The notes under the pieces are model-generated. The model was not told the origin of the DNA, made no database searches, and saw only the letters and a program-made list of their open reading frames with translations. A stretch of DNA of 64,000 nucleotides from Halorubrum ruber. GTDB lineage: Archaea; Halobacteriota; Halobacteria; Halobacteriales; Haloferacaceae. Each line of letters starts with the position of its first letter. The first letter of the stretch is position 1. This document shows positions 25,700-34,796 of this stretch, one piece after another. The stretch covers positions 1,302,001-1,366,000 of the forward strand of contig NZ_CP073695.1 of the NCBI RefSeq assembly GCF_018228765.1, written 5' to 3'. The translations under genes and the position numbers were made by a program.

Positions 25700-26230
25700 A
25701 TGCCCGAGAAACAGCCGCGTCCCGAATGGAACCTCTCCGAGCGGGACACGATCATCTTACAGGAACTCGCGCGCGACCCGCAGCTCACCTCCCGCAGGCT
25801 CCGGGACCTCCTCGACGAGGAGCACGACATCGACGTCTCTCACGTCACCGTCAACGAGTCGATCCGGCGGATGCGCGAGGACGGAGTGTTCCGCGAGGCG
25901 CTGGTCCCCAACGAAGAGCAGCTCTTCTTCTCGCTTTTCGAGTTCCAGTTCAACCCCGAGGGGTTCGAAGAGAACTGGCGGGACGCGCTCGAACACATCC
26001 GGTCGAGCCGCCACACGTTCATGTACTTCCTCTCCGACGGCGACTACCAGTGGAAGACCATCATGATGTTCAAAGACCGCGAACAGGAGTCGAAGTGGAT
26101 CCACGAGTTCTACAAGGAGTACGGCGAGCTCATCACTAACCTCCGCAACTCCGTCGTGACGAACGTCCTCAAGTTCGGGACCGACCCCGAGCTGTTCGAG
26201 GTGTTTCAGGAGGACGGCGACGACGAGTGA
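25700..26230 (+). CDS. Lrp/AsnC-type winged-helix regulator without a standard RAM domain
   Basis: A 176-aa protein with an N-terminal HTH (LSERDTIILQELARDPQLTS then SHVTVNESIRRMREDGVFRE). Its C-terminal half is aromatic-rich (RHTFMYFLSDGDYQWKTIMMF, in parts RHTFMYFLSDGD and YQWKTIMMF) and could bind a ligand or mediate dimerisation. GGAGGGA lies directly before the ATG. It is divergent from the ArsR gene and convergent with the acyl-CoA dehydrogenase, and could regulate fatty-acid or organic-acid genes nearby. Confidence 0.8.
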   Translation: MPEKQPRPEWNLSERDTIILQELARDPQLTSRRLRDLLDEEHDIDVSHVTVNESIRRMREDGVFREALVPNEEQLFFSLFEFQFNPEGFEENWRDALEHIRSSRHTFMYFLSDGDYQWKTIMMFKDREQESKWIHEFYKEYGELITNLRNSVVTNVLKFGTDPELFEVFQEDGDDE

Positions 26231-26251
26231 CCGTCGCCGCCGGTCACCGAC

Positions 26252-27472
26252 TCAGTCGAATTCGCCGAACCGCGTGACGGCCTCTAACTCCTCCGTCGGC
26301 GGGTCCTCGAACGCGTCCCGCGCGATCGACCGCCGGTGGACCTCGTCGGCGCCGTCGACGATGCGGAACTGCCGGACGTTCTCGTGGAAGCGCGCGATCG
26401 GCAGGTCGTAGGCGATCCCGTTGCCGCCGCAGAACTGGAGGGCGTCGTCGATCGCCTCCTGCGTCACGTTCGCCGCGAACGTCTTCGCCATCGCCACCTC
26501 GATCCGCGCCTCGTGGCCGTCGGCGATCCGCCCGGCCGCGTGCCGCACCATCGTGCGGGCGGCGTGGAGCTCGGTCCGGCGGTCGGCGATCCGGAACCGC
26601 GGGCCCTGCTTCTCCGAGAGCGGCTCGCCGAACCCCTCCCGCTCGGAGAGGTACGCGGTCGCGATGTCGAGCGCGCGGTCGGCCATCCCGGCGTACCGCA
26701 TACAGTGGGTGAGCCGGGCCGGCCCGAGCCGCTGTTGGACCAGCGTGAACCCCTCGTTCTCCTCGCCCAGCGTGTTCTCCACGGGCACCCGGACGTTGTC
26801 GAACCGGATCTCGGCGTGCGTCGTCCCCACCAGCCCCTCGCCGAGGTGCGGGATGTTCCGGACGATCTCGACGCCGTCGGCGTCGGCGGGCACGAGGATG
26901 ACCGAACAGCCCGCGTACGGGTGCGCCTCCTGGTCGGTGCGCGCGAACGTCAGGAACACGTCGGCGTCGAGGCCGCCCGTCGTCCACCACTTGTGACCGT
27001 CGATGACCCACTCGTCGCCGTCCTTCTCGGCGGTCGTCCCCAGCATCTTCGGGTCCGACCCGCCGCCCCCCATCGGCTCGGTCATCGCGAACCCGGAGTC
27101 GATCTCGCCGGCCGCGAGCGGGCGGAGCCAGCGCTCCTTCTGCTCCTCGGTGGCCGCGATCTCGAGGGTGTGCATGTTCCCCTCGTCCGGCGCCGCACAC
27201 CTGAGTGCGGTCGGGCCGAGCAGGCTCCGTCCCGCCTCCTCGAACACGGGGAGCATCTCGCGGAAGCCGAGCCCGAGCCCGCCGTACTCCTCGTCGACCT
27301 GCGGGGCGTAGATGCCCTCGTCGCGCGCGGCGTCGCGCAGCGCCTCGATCTCCGCCGGCGGGATCGGCCCCCGACCGAGCCACTCACGCTCGACCGGGAG
27401 CACCGTCTCGTCGACGAACTCCCTGACGGCCTCGGCGACCTCCGGTCCGCGTCCGATGTCGTCGTACTCCAT
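26252..27472 (-). CDS. Acyl-CoA dehydrogenase, ACAD10/ACAD11 type
   Basis: A 406-aa FAD flavoprotein. Motifs are FAMTEPMGGGGSDPKML and DGHKWWTTGGLDADVF (FAD/substrate region). The GPARLTHCMRYAG motif matches the ACAD11 pattern GPGRIHHCMR, with a closing FRIVDGADEVHRRSIAR. The dehydrogenase half of human ACAD11 is fused to an APH-like kinase; here the kinase homologue is encoded separately and divergently (27672). The substrate is therefore probably an unusual acyl-CoA such as a 4-hydroxyacyl-CoA or its phospho-derivative, not a plain fatty acyl-CoA. This is inference. Confidence 0.88.
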   Translation of the reverse strand: MEYDDIGRGPEVAEAVREFVDETVLPVEREWLGRGPIPPAEIEALRDAARDEGIYAPQVDEEYGGLGLGFREMLPVFEEAGRSLLGPTALRCAAPDEGNMHTLEIAATEEQKERWLRPLAAGEIDSGFAMTEPMGGGGSDPKMLGTTAEKDGDEWVIDGHKWWTTGGLDADVFLTFARTDQEAHPYAGCSVILVPADADGVEIVRNIPHLGEGLVGTTHAEIRFDNVRVPVENTLGEENEGFTLVQQRLGPARLTHCMRYAGMADRALDIATAYLSEREGFGEPLSEKQGPRFRIADRRTELHAARTMVRHAAGRIADGHEARIEVAMAKTFAANVTQEAIDDALQFCGGNGIAYDLPIARFHENVRQFRIVDGADEVHRRSIARDAFEDPPTEELEAVTRFGEFD

Positions 27473-27671
27473 ACCGGCCCTTATTTAGCAATGTAAATAG
27501 TGGTTCCGGCTATTCTCCCAAAATTCTATATTACGCGAAACTGATCCCCAATGTACCGAAAAATAGATTTACAATGTTAGTTGAATATGCGACAACCGAT
27601 GAAAGCCGTTCGGGCATAGATCGGCCGGCTGCCGTCGCCTCCGGCCCGCATCGAACGGGGGGAGACCGGCC
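27473..27671. promoter_or_regulatory. Divergent intergenic region between ACAD and kinase genes
   Basis: AT-rich spacer carrying promoters for both directions. The word CAATGT occurs three times (27489, 27550 and 27572), and ATTTACAATG at 27567 is a near-mirror of CAATGTAAAT at 27489. These could be regulator sites, but the evidence is only repetition of a short word. Confidence 0.4.
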
Positions 27672-28739
27672 GTGACTGACGCCGATTACCTCGACAGGCT
27701 GGTCGACGACGACGCGCTCGGGACGTATCTCGCGGGCGAGTTCGGGCCGGCCGACACGTTCGCCGTCGAGCGACACGCGGAGGGGCACTCGAACGAGACG
27801 CTGTTCGTCACGTGGGGCGACCGCGAGTTAGTCATCCGGCGGCCGCCGCCCGGCGAGACGGCCGACACGGCCCACGACGTGCTGCGCGAGTACCGCGTCG
27901 TCGACGCACTCTCCGACACCGGCGTCCCGGTTCCATCGACGCTGCGCGCCTGCGACGACGCCGCGGTGCTCGGGAGCGACTTCTACGTCATGGAGCGCAC
28001 CGACGGCGACGTGCTGCGCGACGCCGAGCCAACGCGGTTCGCCGACCCGGCCGCGCGCGAACGCGTCGGGGGCGAACTCGTCGACACGCTCGCGGCGATC
28101 CACGCGGTGGACTACGAGGCGGTCGGGCTCGGCGAGTTCGGTCGCCCGGAGGGGTACACGGCCCGGCAGGTCGAGCGCTGGACGAACCAGCTCGACTGGG
28201 CCTTCGGGACGACGGAGTCGGTCAGGGAGGTGCCGGACTTGGTCGCCGTCGGCGAGTGGCTCGCCGACAACGTGCCCGACGAGCACCCGGAGACGCTCGT
28301 CCACGGCGACTTCAAGCTCGACAACGTGATGTACGGCCCCGGGACGCCGCCGGCGGTCGTGGCCGTCTTCGACTGGGAGCTGTCGACGCTCGGCGACCCC
28401 CTCGCCGACCTCGGCTGGCTGCTGTTGTTCTGGTACGACGAGGGCGACCCGGCCCCGGCGATGCCCGACCTGATGTCGACGTTCACCGCCCGCGAGGGGT
28501 ACCCGACGCGCGCGGAACTGATCGACCGGTACGAGGCGTCGACGGGCCGCGAGTTCGCCCACGAGCGGTTCTACCGCGCGCTTGCGGCGTACAAGATGGC
28601 CGCGCTCGGCGAGATGTTCCTCGCGCGGCACCTGAACGACGACAGCGACGACCCGCTGTATCCGAAGATGGAGACGCAGGTCCCCGAGCTCGCGGCGCGG
28701 ACGCTCGCGTACGTGGAAGGCGAGACCGAGCGGCTGTAG
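27672..28739 (+). CDS. APH-like phosphotransferase, ACAD10/ACAD11 kinase-domain family
   Basis: A 355-aa aminoglycoside phosphotransferase-fold kinase. The catalytic loop is LVHGDFKLDNVMYG and the metal-binding loop VFDWELSTLGDPLADLGWLL; the latter matches the ACAD11 N-terminal domain almost word for word. In mammals and in the Pseudomonas levulinate pathway (LvaA), this kinase class phosphorylates 4-hydroxyacyl-CoA. The GTG start at 27672 fits the family's N-terminus. Its divergent pairing with an ACAD11-like dehydrogenase supports a joint role. Confidence 0.87.
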   Translation: MTDADYLDRLVDDDALGTYLAGEFGPADTFAVERHAEGHSNETLFVTWGDRELVIRRPPPGETADTAHDVLREYRVVDALSDTGVPVPSTLRACDDAAVLGSDFYVMERTDGDVLRDAEPTRFADPAARERVGGELVDTLAAIHAVDYEAVGLGEFGRPEGYTARQVERWTNQLDWAFGTTESVREVPDLVAVGEWLADNVPDEHPETLVHGDFKLDNVMYGPGTPPAVVAVFDWELSTLGDPLADLGWLLLFWYDEGDPAPAMPDLMSTFTAREGYPTRAELIDRYEASTGREFAHERFYRALAAYKMAALGEMFLARHLNDDSDDPLYPKMETQVPELAARTLAYVEGETERL

Positions 28740-28766
28740 GCCCGCCGTCGGACCGTGGGCCGCGAC

Positions 28767-29594
28767 TTACCGCGCCGTCCAGCCGCCGTCCGCGGCGAGC
28801 GTCTCGCCGGTGACGAAGCTCGCCGCGTCGCTCGCGAGGAAGACGACCGGGCCGGCTATCTCCGTCGGCTCGGCGAAGCGGTCGAGCGGCGTCCGGTCGA
28901 GGATCGACTGCCGGAGCCGCTCGTTCTCTTGGAGGGTCTCCGTGAGTTCGGTCGCGACGTACCCGGGCGCGACCGCGTTCACCCGCACCTCCGGCGCCCA
29001 GTCCATCGCCGCGCTCTTCGTCAGCCCGACGAGCCCGTGTTTCGACGCGACGTACGGGTGCTGTTTCGGCAGCCCGACCTCGCCCGCCACGCTGGCGACG
29101 TTGACGACGCTCCCCTCCGCCTCACGCAGGTGCGGGCCGGCGGCCCGGAGGGTCCGGAACGAGCCCCGCAGGTTCACGTCGAGCACGCCGTCGACCGCGT
29201 CCGACTCGATCTCGGTCGGGTCCCCGAGCGCGTCGTCGGGGTTGAACCCGGCGTTGTTGACCAAGACGTCGAGCGAGCCGAACGCCTCGACGGTCTCCTC
29301 CACGAGCGCCTCCACGTCGGCGTCGTCGGTCACGTCCGCGGTGATCCCGCGCGCCTCGACGCCGAGGTCGCGGGCCTCGTCGGCGACGGCCTCGACCTCC
29401 GCGGCCGTGCGCGCAGATGGGACGACCGTCGCCCCCGCCGCGGCCATCCCGAGGGTTATCGCGCGCCCGATCCCGCGCCCGCCGCCGGTGACGACGGCGA
29501 CCTTCCCAGAGAGATCCGGGAGGGCGTCGCCCGGCGTCGGGGCGGCGGCGTCCGCACCGTCTCCGTCGGCCGACGGCACCTCCTCGTCTCTCAT
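28767..29594 (-). CDS. SDR family 3-oxoacyl reductase-like protein
   Basis: A 275-aa FabG-like SDR. After a 28-residue acidic tail, the cofactor motif VVTGGGRGIGRA, NNAGFNPDD, the catalytic YVASKHG and the C-terminal DGGWTAR are all present. Its ATG overlaps the stop of the acyl-CoA ligase (ATGA), so it is the last gene of the liv-ligase operon. It probably reduces or oxidises a beta-hydroxy/keto acyl intermediate of the transported acid. Confidence 0.88.
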   Translation of the reverse strand: MRDEEVPSADGDGADAAAPTPGDALPDLSGKVAVVTGGGRGIGRAITLGMAAAGATVVPSARTAAEVEAVADEARDLGVEARGITADVTDDADVEALVEETVEAFGSLDVLVNNAGFNPDDALGDPTEIESDAVDGVLDVNLRGSFRTLRAAGPHLREAEGSVVNVASVAGEVGLPKQHPYVASKHGLVGLTKSAAMDWAPEVRVNAVAPGYVATELTETLQENERLRQSILDRTPLDRFAEPTEIAGPVVFLASDAASFVTGETLAADGGWTAR

Positions 29595-31239
29595 TCGCCA
29601 CCTCCGTCGCCCGGCGCGTACGGCAGCTCCGGCTCCTCGACGGTCTCCCGGAGCGTCTTCTTGTCGAACTTCCCGGTCGCGGTCTTCGGGATCTCCTCGC
29701 GGAACCGGACGTCGTCCGGGAGCCACCAGCGCGGGAACTCTTCTTCGAGGAACGACCGGATCGCCTCCACGTCGAGCTCGCGGCCCGCCTTCGGCACGAC
29801 GAACGCCAGCGGCCGCTCCTGCCAACGCTCGTGCGGCGCCGCGATCACGACCGCCTCGGCGACGTCGTCGTGCGCCATCAGGGCGTTCTCCAGCTCGATG
29901 CTGGAGATCCACTCGCCGCCCGACTTGATCACGTCCTTGGCTCGGTCGACGACCTCAATGTATCCGTCCTCGTCGACGGTGGCGATGTCGCCGGTGCGGA
30001 GCCAGCGCGCCCCGCCGTCCTCGGCCGCGACGAAGTCCGTCTCGTTGGCCTCCGGGCGGTTGTAGTACTCGCTGACGACGCTGGGGCCGCGGACGAGCAG
30101 CTCGCCGAACGCCTCGCCGTCCCAGGCGATCGGCTCGCCGTCGTCTCCGACGACCCGCATCTCCAGCCCGGGCGAGAGCAGCCCCTGCTTCGCCCGCTTG
30201 TCGAGTTCCGCCTCGCGGTCGCCGTCGGCGGTCCCCGAGGTCGGCCGCGAGACCGACCCGATGCTCATCGTCTCGGTCATTCCCCACGCGTGTTCGATCG
30301 TCACGTCGTGTTCGTCCTCGTACCGCCGCATCACCTCCCGCGGCGCGGCACTGCCGCCGACGACGATGCGTTCGAGCGAGGAGAGGTCGCCGCCGTGCTC
30401 GTCTAAGTGGTCGAGCACGTCGATCCACACCGTCGGGACCCCAGCGGTGAGCGTCACGCCCTCCTCCTCGATCAGCTCGACGAGGTCGGCGGGGTCCGGG
30501 ACGGTCCCGGGTACACCTGTTTCGCGCCCGCCATCGTCACGGCGTACGGGAACTCCCACGAGTTCACATGGAACATGGGGACGACCGGCATCACCACGTC
30601 GTCCTCGGCGATGTCGAGCGCGGCGGGCGTCATCACCATCATCGCGTGGGCGTAGATCATCTTGTGGGTGTACTCGACCCCCTTCGGCTTCCCCGTCGTC
30701 CCGGAGGTGTAACACATCCCGGCGGGGTCGTCCTCGGAGAGCGAGGGCCACGATTCCATCGGGTCGGCGTCCGCGATCAGCTCCTCGAACGACGACAGCG
30801 GCAGGTCCGCCTCCGTCTCGGGGACCGCGTCGTCCATGACGACGACCTCGCGGACGCCGTCGATCCGGTCCCACAGGCGGTCGAGGACCGCCACGGCGTC
30901 GCGGTCGACGATCAGCACGTCGTCCGCGGCGTCGTTGATGATATACTCGACGTTGTCGTCCTGTAACAGGAGGTTCACGGTGTGGAGCTGCGCGCCGGAG
31001 AGGGGTACGGCGTAGTACGCCTCCAAGTGGCGGTGCGTGTTCCACCCGAGCGTCCCGACGCGGTCGCCAGGCTCGACGCCGAGGTCGGCGAGCGCGGCCG
31101 CGAGCCGCCGGACGCGGTCGCCGAAGTCGGCGTAGGTGTAGCGGTCGACCCCGTCGTGGGTGCGTGAGACGACCTCCGTCTCCGGGAACAGCCGCGTCGC
31201 CCGCCAGAAGAACGGGCGGAGGGTGAGCTCCTCAGGCAT
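29591..31239 (-). pseudogene. AMP-dependent acyl-CoA ligase, interrupted by a -1 frameshift
   Basis: The N-terminal part is read in one frame from ATG 31239 (MPEELTLRPFFWRATRLFPE) to AKQVYPGPS. The C-terminal part continues in another frame (VPDPADLVELIEEEGVTL to the stop at 29591). Joined, they make a 549-aa adenylate-forming enzyme with the ATP loop YTSGTTGKPKG, WGMTETM, RTGDIA and the C-terminal KTATGKFDKK. The break is at GGG 30498-30500; one more base would restore PSPDPADLVEL. The gene sits in a tight operon between livF and an SDR. It is a recent pseudogene or a sequencing error; without it the transported acid could not be activated here. Confidence 0.87.
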
Positions 31240-31945
31240 CGGCGGTCCCCACGGAGAGGTACGTCTCGAGGAGGTCCTCGCGGTCCCGGATCTCCGCGAC
31301 GGTGCCGTCGAAGACGATCTCGCCGGTGTCCATGATGTACCCCCGCTCGGCGAGGTCGAACGCGAACTCGACGTTCTGTTCGGTCAGCAGGACGGTGACG
31401 TTCTGGTCGACGACCGTCTGGACGATCTCTCGCAGGTCGTCGACGATCACCGGCGCGAGCCCCTCGGTCGGCTCGTCGAGCAGCAGCACGTCTGGCGCTT
31501 GGACGAGCGCGCGGGCGACCGACACCATCTGCTGTTCGCCGCCGCTGAGGTTCCGCCCGTTGCTGCCGCGGAGGTCGTCGAGCGCCGGGAACAGCTCGTA
31601 CATCTCCTCGACCGGCCGCGGGTCGCTCGCCAAGTTGTGCGCCAGCCGGAGGTTCTCCTGAACGGTCAGCGTGGGGAACACCCGGCGGTCCTCCGGCACG
31701 AGCGAGATCCCGCGCTCGTTGATCTCGTCCGACGACAACCCCGCTATCTCCTCGCCGCGGTACGTGATCGACCCCGAGCGCGGCGGCGACGCGCCGACGA
31801 TCGAGCGCATCGTCGTCGTCTTCCCGGCGCCGTTGCGCCCGAGCAGCGTCACCACTTCGCCCTCGTCGATCTCCAGTGAGACCCCGTGGAGCACGTGGCT
31901 GTTCCCGTAGTACGTGTCGATATCGTCGACCGTGAGTATCGTCAT
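31232..31945 (-). CDS. livF: Branched-chain amino acid-type ABC transporter ATPase LivF
   Basis: A 237-aa ATPase with Walker A GRNGAGKTTTM, signature NLSGGEQQM, Walker B LLLDEP, and the LivF-specific start YYGNSHVLHGVS. Its 3' end overlaps the start of the acyl-CoA ligase by 8 bp, and its start overlaps the livG stop by 4 bp. The liv family transports amino acids but also other carboxylates and amides. The downstream ligase suggests an organic acid. Confidence 0.92.
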   Translation of the reverse strand: MTILTVDDIDTYYGNSHVLHGVSLEIDEGEVVTLLGRNGAGKTTTMRSIVGASPPRSGSITYRGEEIAGLSSDEINERGISLVPEDRRVFPTLTVQENLRLAHNLASDPRPVEEMYELFPALDDLRGSNGRNLSGGEQQMVSVARALVQAPDVLLLDEPTEGLAPVIVDDLREIVQTVVDQNVTVLLTEQNVEFAFDLAERGYIMDTGEIVFDGTVAEIRDREDLLETYLSVGTADA

Positions 31946-32715
31946 ACGCTATCACTCCCTAAGTACGCCTCGGTCACCCGTTCGTCCGTGAGCACGTCCT
32001 CCGGCGCCCCGTCCGCGAGGATCGACCCCTCGGCGAGTACGACGATCCGGTCGGAGATATCGGTGACGACGTCCATGTTGTGTTCCGTCACGACGAACGT
32101 GGCGTCTAAGTCCTCGTCGAGCTCGCGGATCAGCGAGACGATCTCCGTGACCTCCGTCGGGTTCATCCCCGCGGTCGGTTCGTCCATCAGGAACACGTTC
32201 GGCTCGATGGCGAGCGCTAAGGCGATCTCGACGGTCCGCTTCTCGCCGTGGCTCAGCGTGTCGCAGGGCGTGTCCGCGATGTCGGTGAGCCCGGTGAGCT
32301 CCAACAGCTCTTCGACGTCGGCCTCGACCGACTCGTCGCCGGTCGCCCGCGAGCGGAAGTCGAGCCGGGAGCCATCGTGGCTGATCCGGGCGACCCGCAC
32401 GTTCTCGCGGACGGTGAGCCCCTCGAAGATATTCGTTATCTGGTACGAGCGCGAGAGCCCAGCCTGCGCCACCTCGTGCGGCTCCGCGTCGGTGACGTCG
32501 GCGAGGTCGTCCCCGTCCCCGCTCCGGAGCCAGATCGACCCCGACGTGGGTTCGAGCACGCCCGTCAGCAGGTTGTAGAACGTCGTTTTTCCGGCCCCGT
32601 TCGGGCCGATGATGCTGGTGATCTTGTCGTCGTCGATCTCGATGGAGACGTCGTCGACGGCGGTCAGTTGGCCGAACTGTTTGCGGAGGTCTTCGGTCTT
32701 GAGGACGGTCGTCAC
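31942..32715 (-). CDS. livG: Branched-chain amino acid-type ABC transporter ATPase LivG
   Basis: A 257-aa ATPase with Walker A GPNGAGKTTFYNLL, signature LSHGEKR (the variant normal for LivG), Walker B FLMDEPTAGMNP, and the LivG-type long insert after the Q loop. It overlaps livF by 4 bp and livM by 4 bp, in a tightly coupled operon. Confidence 0.92.
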   Translation of the reverse strand: MTTVLKTEDLRKQFGQLTAVDDVSIEIDDDKITSIIGPNGAGKTTFYNLLTGVLEPTSGSIWLRSGDGDDLADVTDAEPHEVAQAGLSRSYQITNIFEGLTVRENVRVARISHDGSRLDFRSRATGDESVEADVEELLELTGLTDIADTPCDTLSHGEKRTVEIALALAIEPNVFLMDEPTAGMNPTEVTEIVSLIRELDEDLDATFVVTEHNMDVVTDISDRIVVLAEGSILADGAPEDVLTDERVTEAYLGSDSV

Positions 32716-33890
32716 GAGTTATCACCTCTGTCAGCGCGCGCGTTGTCGTCGCCCGATTCGGCTCCGTCGTCCGCCGCAGTCGACGCCTGCCCGCCGTTGA
32801 GGGCGCCGCCACCCCCGCCGCCGCCGCCGTCGCCGTCGCCGTCTCCGAACAGTCGGTCGCGGAGCAGCAGGAGGCCGCCGACGGCGCCCTGCTTGAAGAA
32901 CAGCACGACGGCGATGAGCAGCGCGCCGAAGAACAGCTCCCAGTACGCTTCGAGCGCCGGGAAGCGGCTGATCGCCCACCGGATGTACAGGAAGATGAAC
33001 GCTCCGACGATCGGACCGTAGAAGTAGGTCGCGCCGCCGATCACGGTCGCGATGACGGCGATCGCGCTCGTCGACCAGTGCGTGAGCCCGGGCGACGCGA
33101 CGCTCGCGAGCCCCGCGCGCAACACGCCGGCGATTCCGACGACCGCCGCCGAGACGATGAACGTCATCCAGCGGTGGTGGCCGACGTCGATCCCGAGCGC
33201 GGCCGCGCGGTCGGGACTCTCGCGGATCGCCTTACAGACAGTCCCGAACGGCGAATTGACGACGCGCCACACCCCGTACGTCGCCGCGACCACGGTGACG
33301 GCCGAAATGGCGTAGTAGATCCGACGGCCGCCGATCCGGAGGCTGAAGCCGCCGAGGTCGACGGTCCCGAGCAGGACGATTACCCCGTCGGTCCCGTTCG
33401 TCAGCCCCGCCGGGTCCTGAATGATGAGCGAGTAGCCCAACATCCCGAACGCGAGGGTGATCAGCGCGAAGTAGATCTCCTCTAACCGGACGCTGAGCCA
33501 CCCGACGGGCACGGCCACGAGAACGACGAGCACGAGGCCGACGACGCCGCCGAGGACGAACGTGACGAGCGGCGAGATCCCGGCGCCGACGATGTCGGCG
33601 ATCACCGGGCCGAGGTCTCGCAACACGATCGCGATCCCGTACGCGCCGCCCGCGTAGAACAGGCCGTGACCGAACGAGAGCAGGCCCGTGTAGCCGTACA
33701 GCAGGTTGAAGCCGAGCGCGAACAGCGCGACGACGAGGAAGTCGGTGAACAGGTACACCTGGAACGGCGGCGCGAGGGCGATAAGCACCAGCGCGACGGC
33801 CCCGAGAAGGCCGAACCGCTCGCGGGTCCACCCCTCGGCGACCGCCGAGCCGAACCGGCTGACCCGGCCGCCCGTGTCGGTCGCGCTCAT
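32712..33890 (-). CDS. livM: Branched-chain amino acid-type ABC permease LivM
   Basis: A 392-aa permease with about ten membrane segments and the LivM motifs LLYGYTGLLSFGHGLFYAGG and VCKAIRESPDRAAALGIDV. The last 45 residues are a low-complexity Gly/Asp-rich tail (around GDGDGDGGGGGGGGAL) not found in bacterial LivM. It overlaps livH and livG by 4 bp each. Confidence 0.9.
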   Translation of the reverse strand: MSATDTGGRVSRFGSAVAEGWTRERFGLLGAVALVLIALAPPFQVYLFTDFLVVALFALGFNLLYGYTGLLSFGHGLFYAGGAYGIAIVLRDLGPVIADIVGAGISPLVTFVLGGVVGLVLVVLVAVPVGWLSVRLEEIYFALITLAFGMLGYSLIIQDPAGLTNGTDGVIVLLGTVDLGGFSLRIGGRRIYYAISAVTVVAATYGVWRVVNSPFGTVCKAIRESPDRAAALGIDVGHHRWMTFIVSAAVVGIAGVLRAGLASVASPGLTHWSTSAIAVIATVIGGATYFYGPIVGAFIFLYIRWAISRFPALEAYWELFFGALLIAVVLFFKQGAVGGLLLLRDRLFGDGDGDGGGGGGGGALNGGQASTAADDGAESGDDNARADRGDNS

Positions 33891-34780
33891 TCGCCGATCC
33901 CCCCGAACAGGCCCTCGGGACGGATCAGCAACACGATCACCATCGCGAGGAAGGGGATCGCGATGCTGCCGGCGCTGATGAACTGCGGGCCGAGGCTCTG
34001 CATCATGCCGATGAGCATCGCGCCGACGAAGGCGCCGCTCATGGAGCCGAGTCCGCCGATAACCACGACGATGAACGCGTCGATGATCACCTGGTCGCCG
34101 AGCGCCGGGCTGGTCGCCTGGAGCGGCGCCGACAGCGCGCCGCCGAGCCCGGCCAACACGCTCCCGAGGAAGAAGACCCCGGTGTAGAGCCGGGGCACGT
34201 CGACGCCGAGCATGGCCGCCATCTCGCGGTCAGAGGAGGTCCCCCGGACCAGCGAGCCGAAGTACGTCCGCGTGATGAACAGCCACAGCGCGACGAGCAC
34301 CCCGACGGCCAGACCGATGACGACCAGCCGGTACGCGTTGAACGTGCTCCCGCCGAGCGTCACGGAGAAGTTGAACACGTCCGGCGGGTCGATCGAGTAC
34401 GACCCCGACCCCCAGATGAACCGGACCGCCTCGTGGATCACGAGCACGAACCCGAACGTGACGATGAGCTGGTCGAGGTCCGAGTCGACTCGGTTGTACA
34501 GCCGGCGGATCGCCGAGAACTCGATCGCGGCGCCGACGACGCCGACGGCGAGCGCGCCGACCACGACGGCGATCCAGAAGTTGTCGACGACGTTCGAGAC
34601 GACGGCGAGCGTGACGTACGCGCCGAGCATGTAGAACCCGCCGTGCGCGAAGTTGAGCACGCCGAGCACGCCGAAGATGAGGCTCAGACCGACGGCGATC
34701 AGGAAGAGCCGACTCCCGAGGCTCAGCCCGATGACGACGTCGGCGATACCGATCAGTGGAACGAGTGATGTGAGACTCAT
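33887..34780 (-). CDS. livH: Branched-chain amino acid-type ABC permease LivH
   Basis: A 297-aa permease with the LivH motifs IFGVLGVLNFAHGGFYMLGA and ALSAPLQATSPALGDQVIID. About eight membrane segments. It lies 16 bp downstream of livK and overlaps livM by 4 bp. Confidence 0.9.
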   Translation of the reverse strand: MSLTSLVPLIGIADVVIGLSLGSRLFLIAVGLSLIFGVLGVLNFAHGGFYMLGAYVTLAVVSNVVDNFWIAVVVGALAVGVVGAAIEFSAIRRLYNRVDSDLDQLIVTFGFVLVIHEAVRFIWGSGSYSIDPPDVFNFSVTLGGSTFNAYRLVVIGLAVGVLVALWLFITRTYFGSLVRGTSSDREMAAMLGVDVPRLYTGVFFLGSVLAGLGGALSAPLQATSPALGDQVIIDAFIVVVIGGLGSMSGAFVGAMLIGMMQSLGPQFISAGSIAIPFLAMVIVLLIRPEGLFGGIGE

Positions 34781-34796
34781 GAGAACGGCGACGGGC

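Noticed and set aside
28755-30065. A 436-codon plus-strand frame opposite the SDR and acyl-CoA ligase.
   Set aside because: Antisense of clear protein families; low-complexity Arg/Val/Asp-rich translation; no promoter or family signal.
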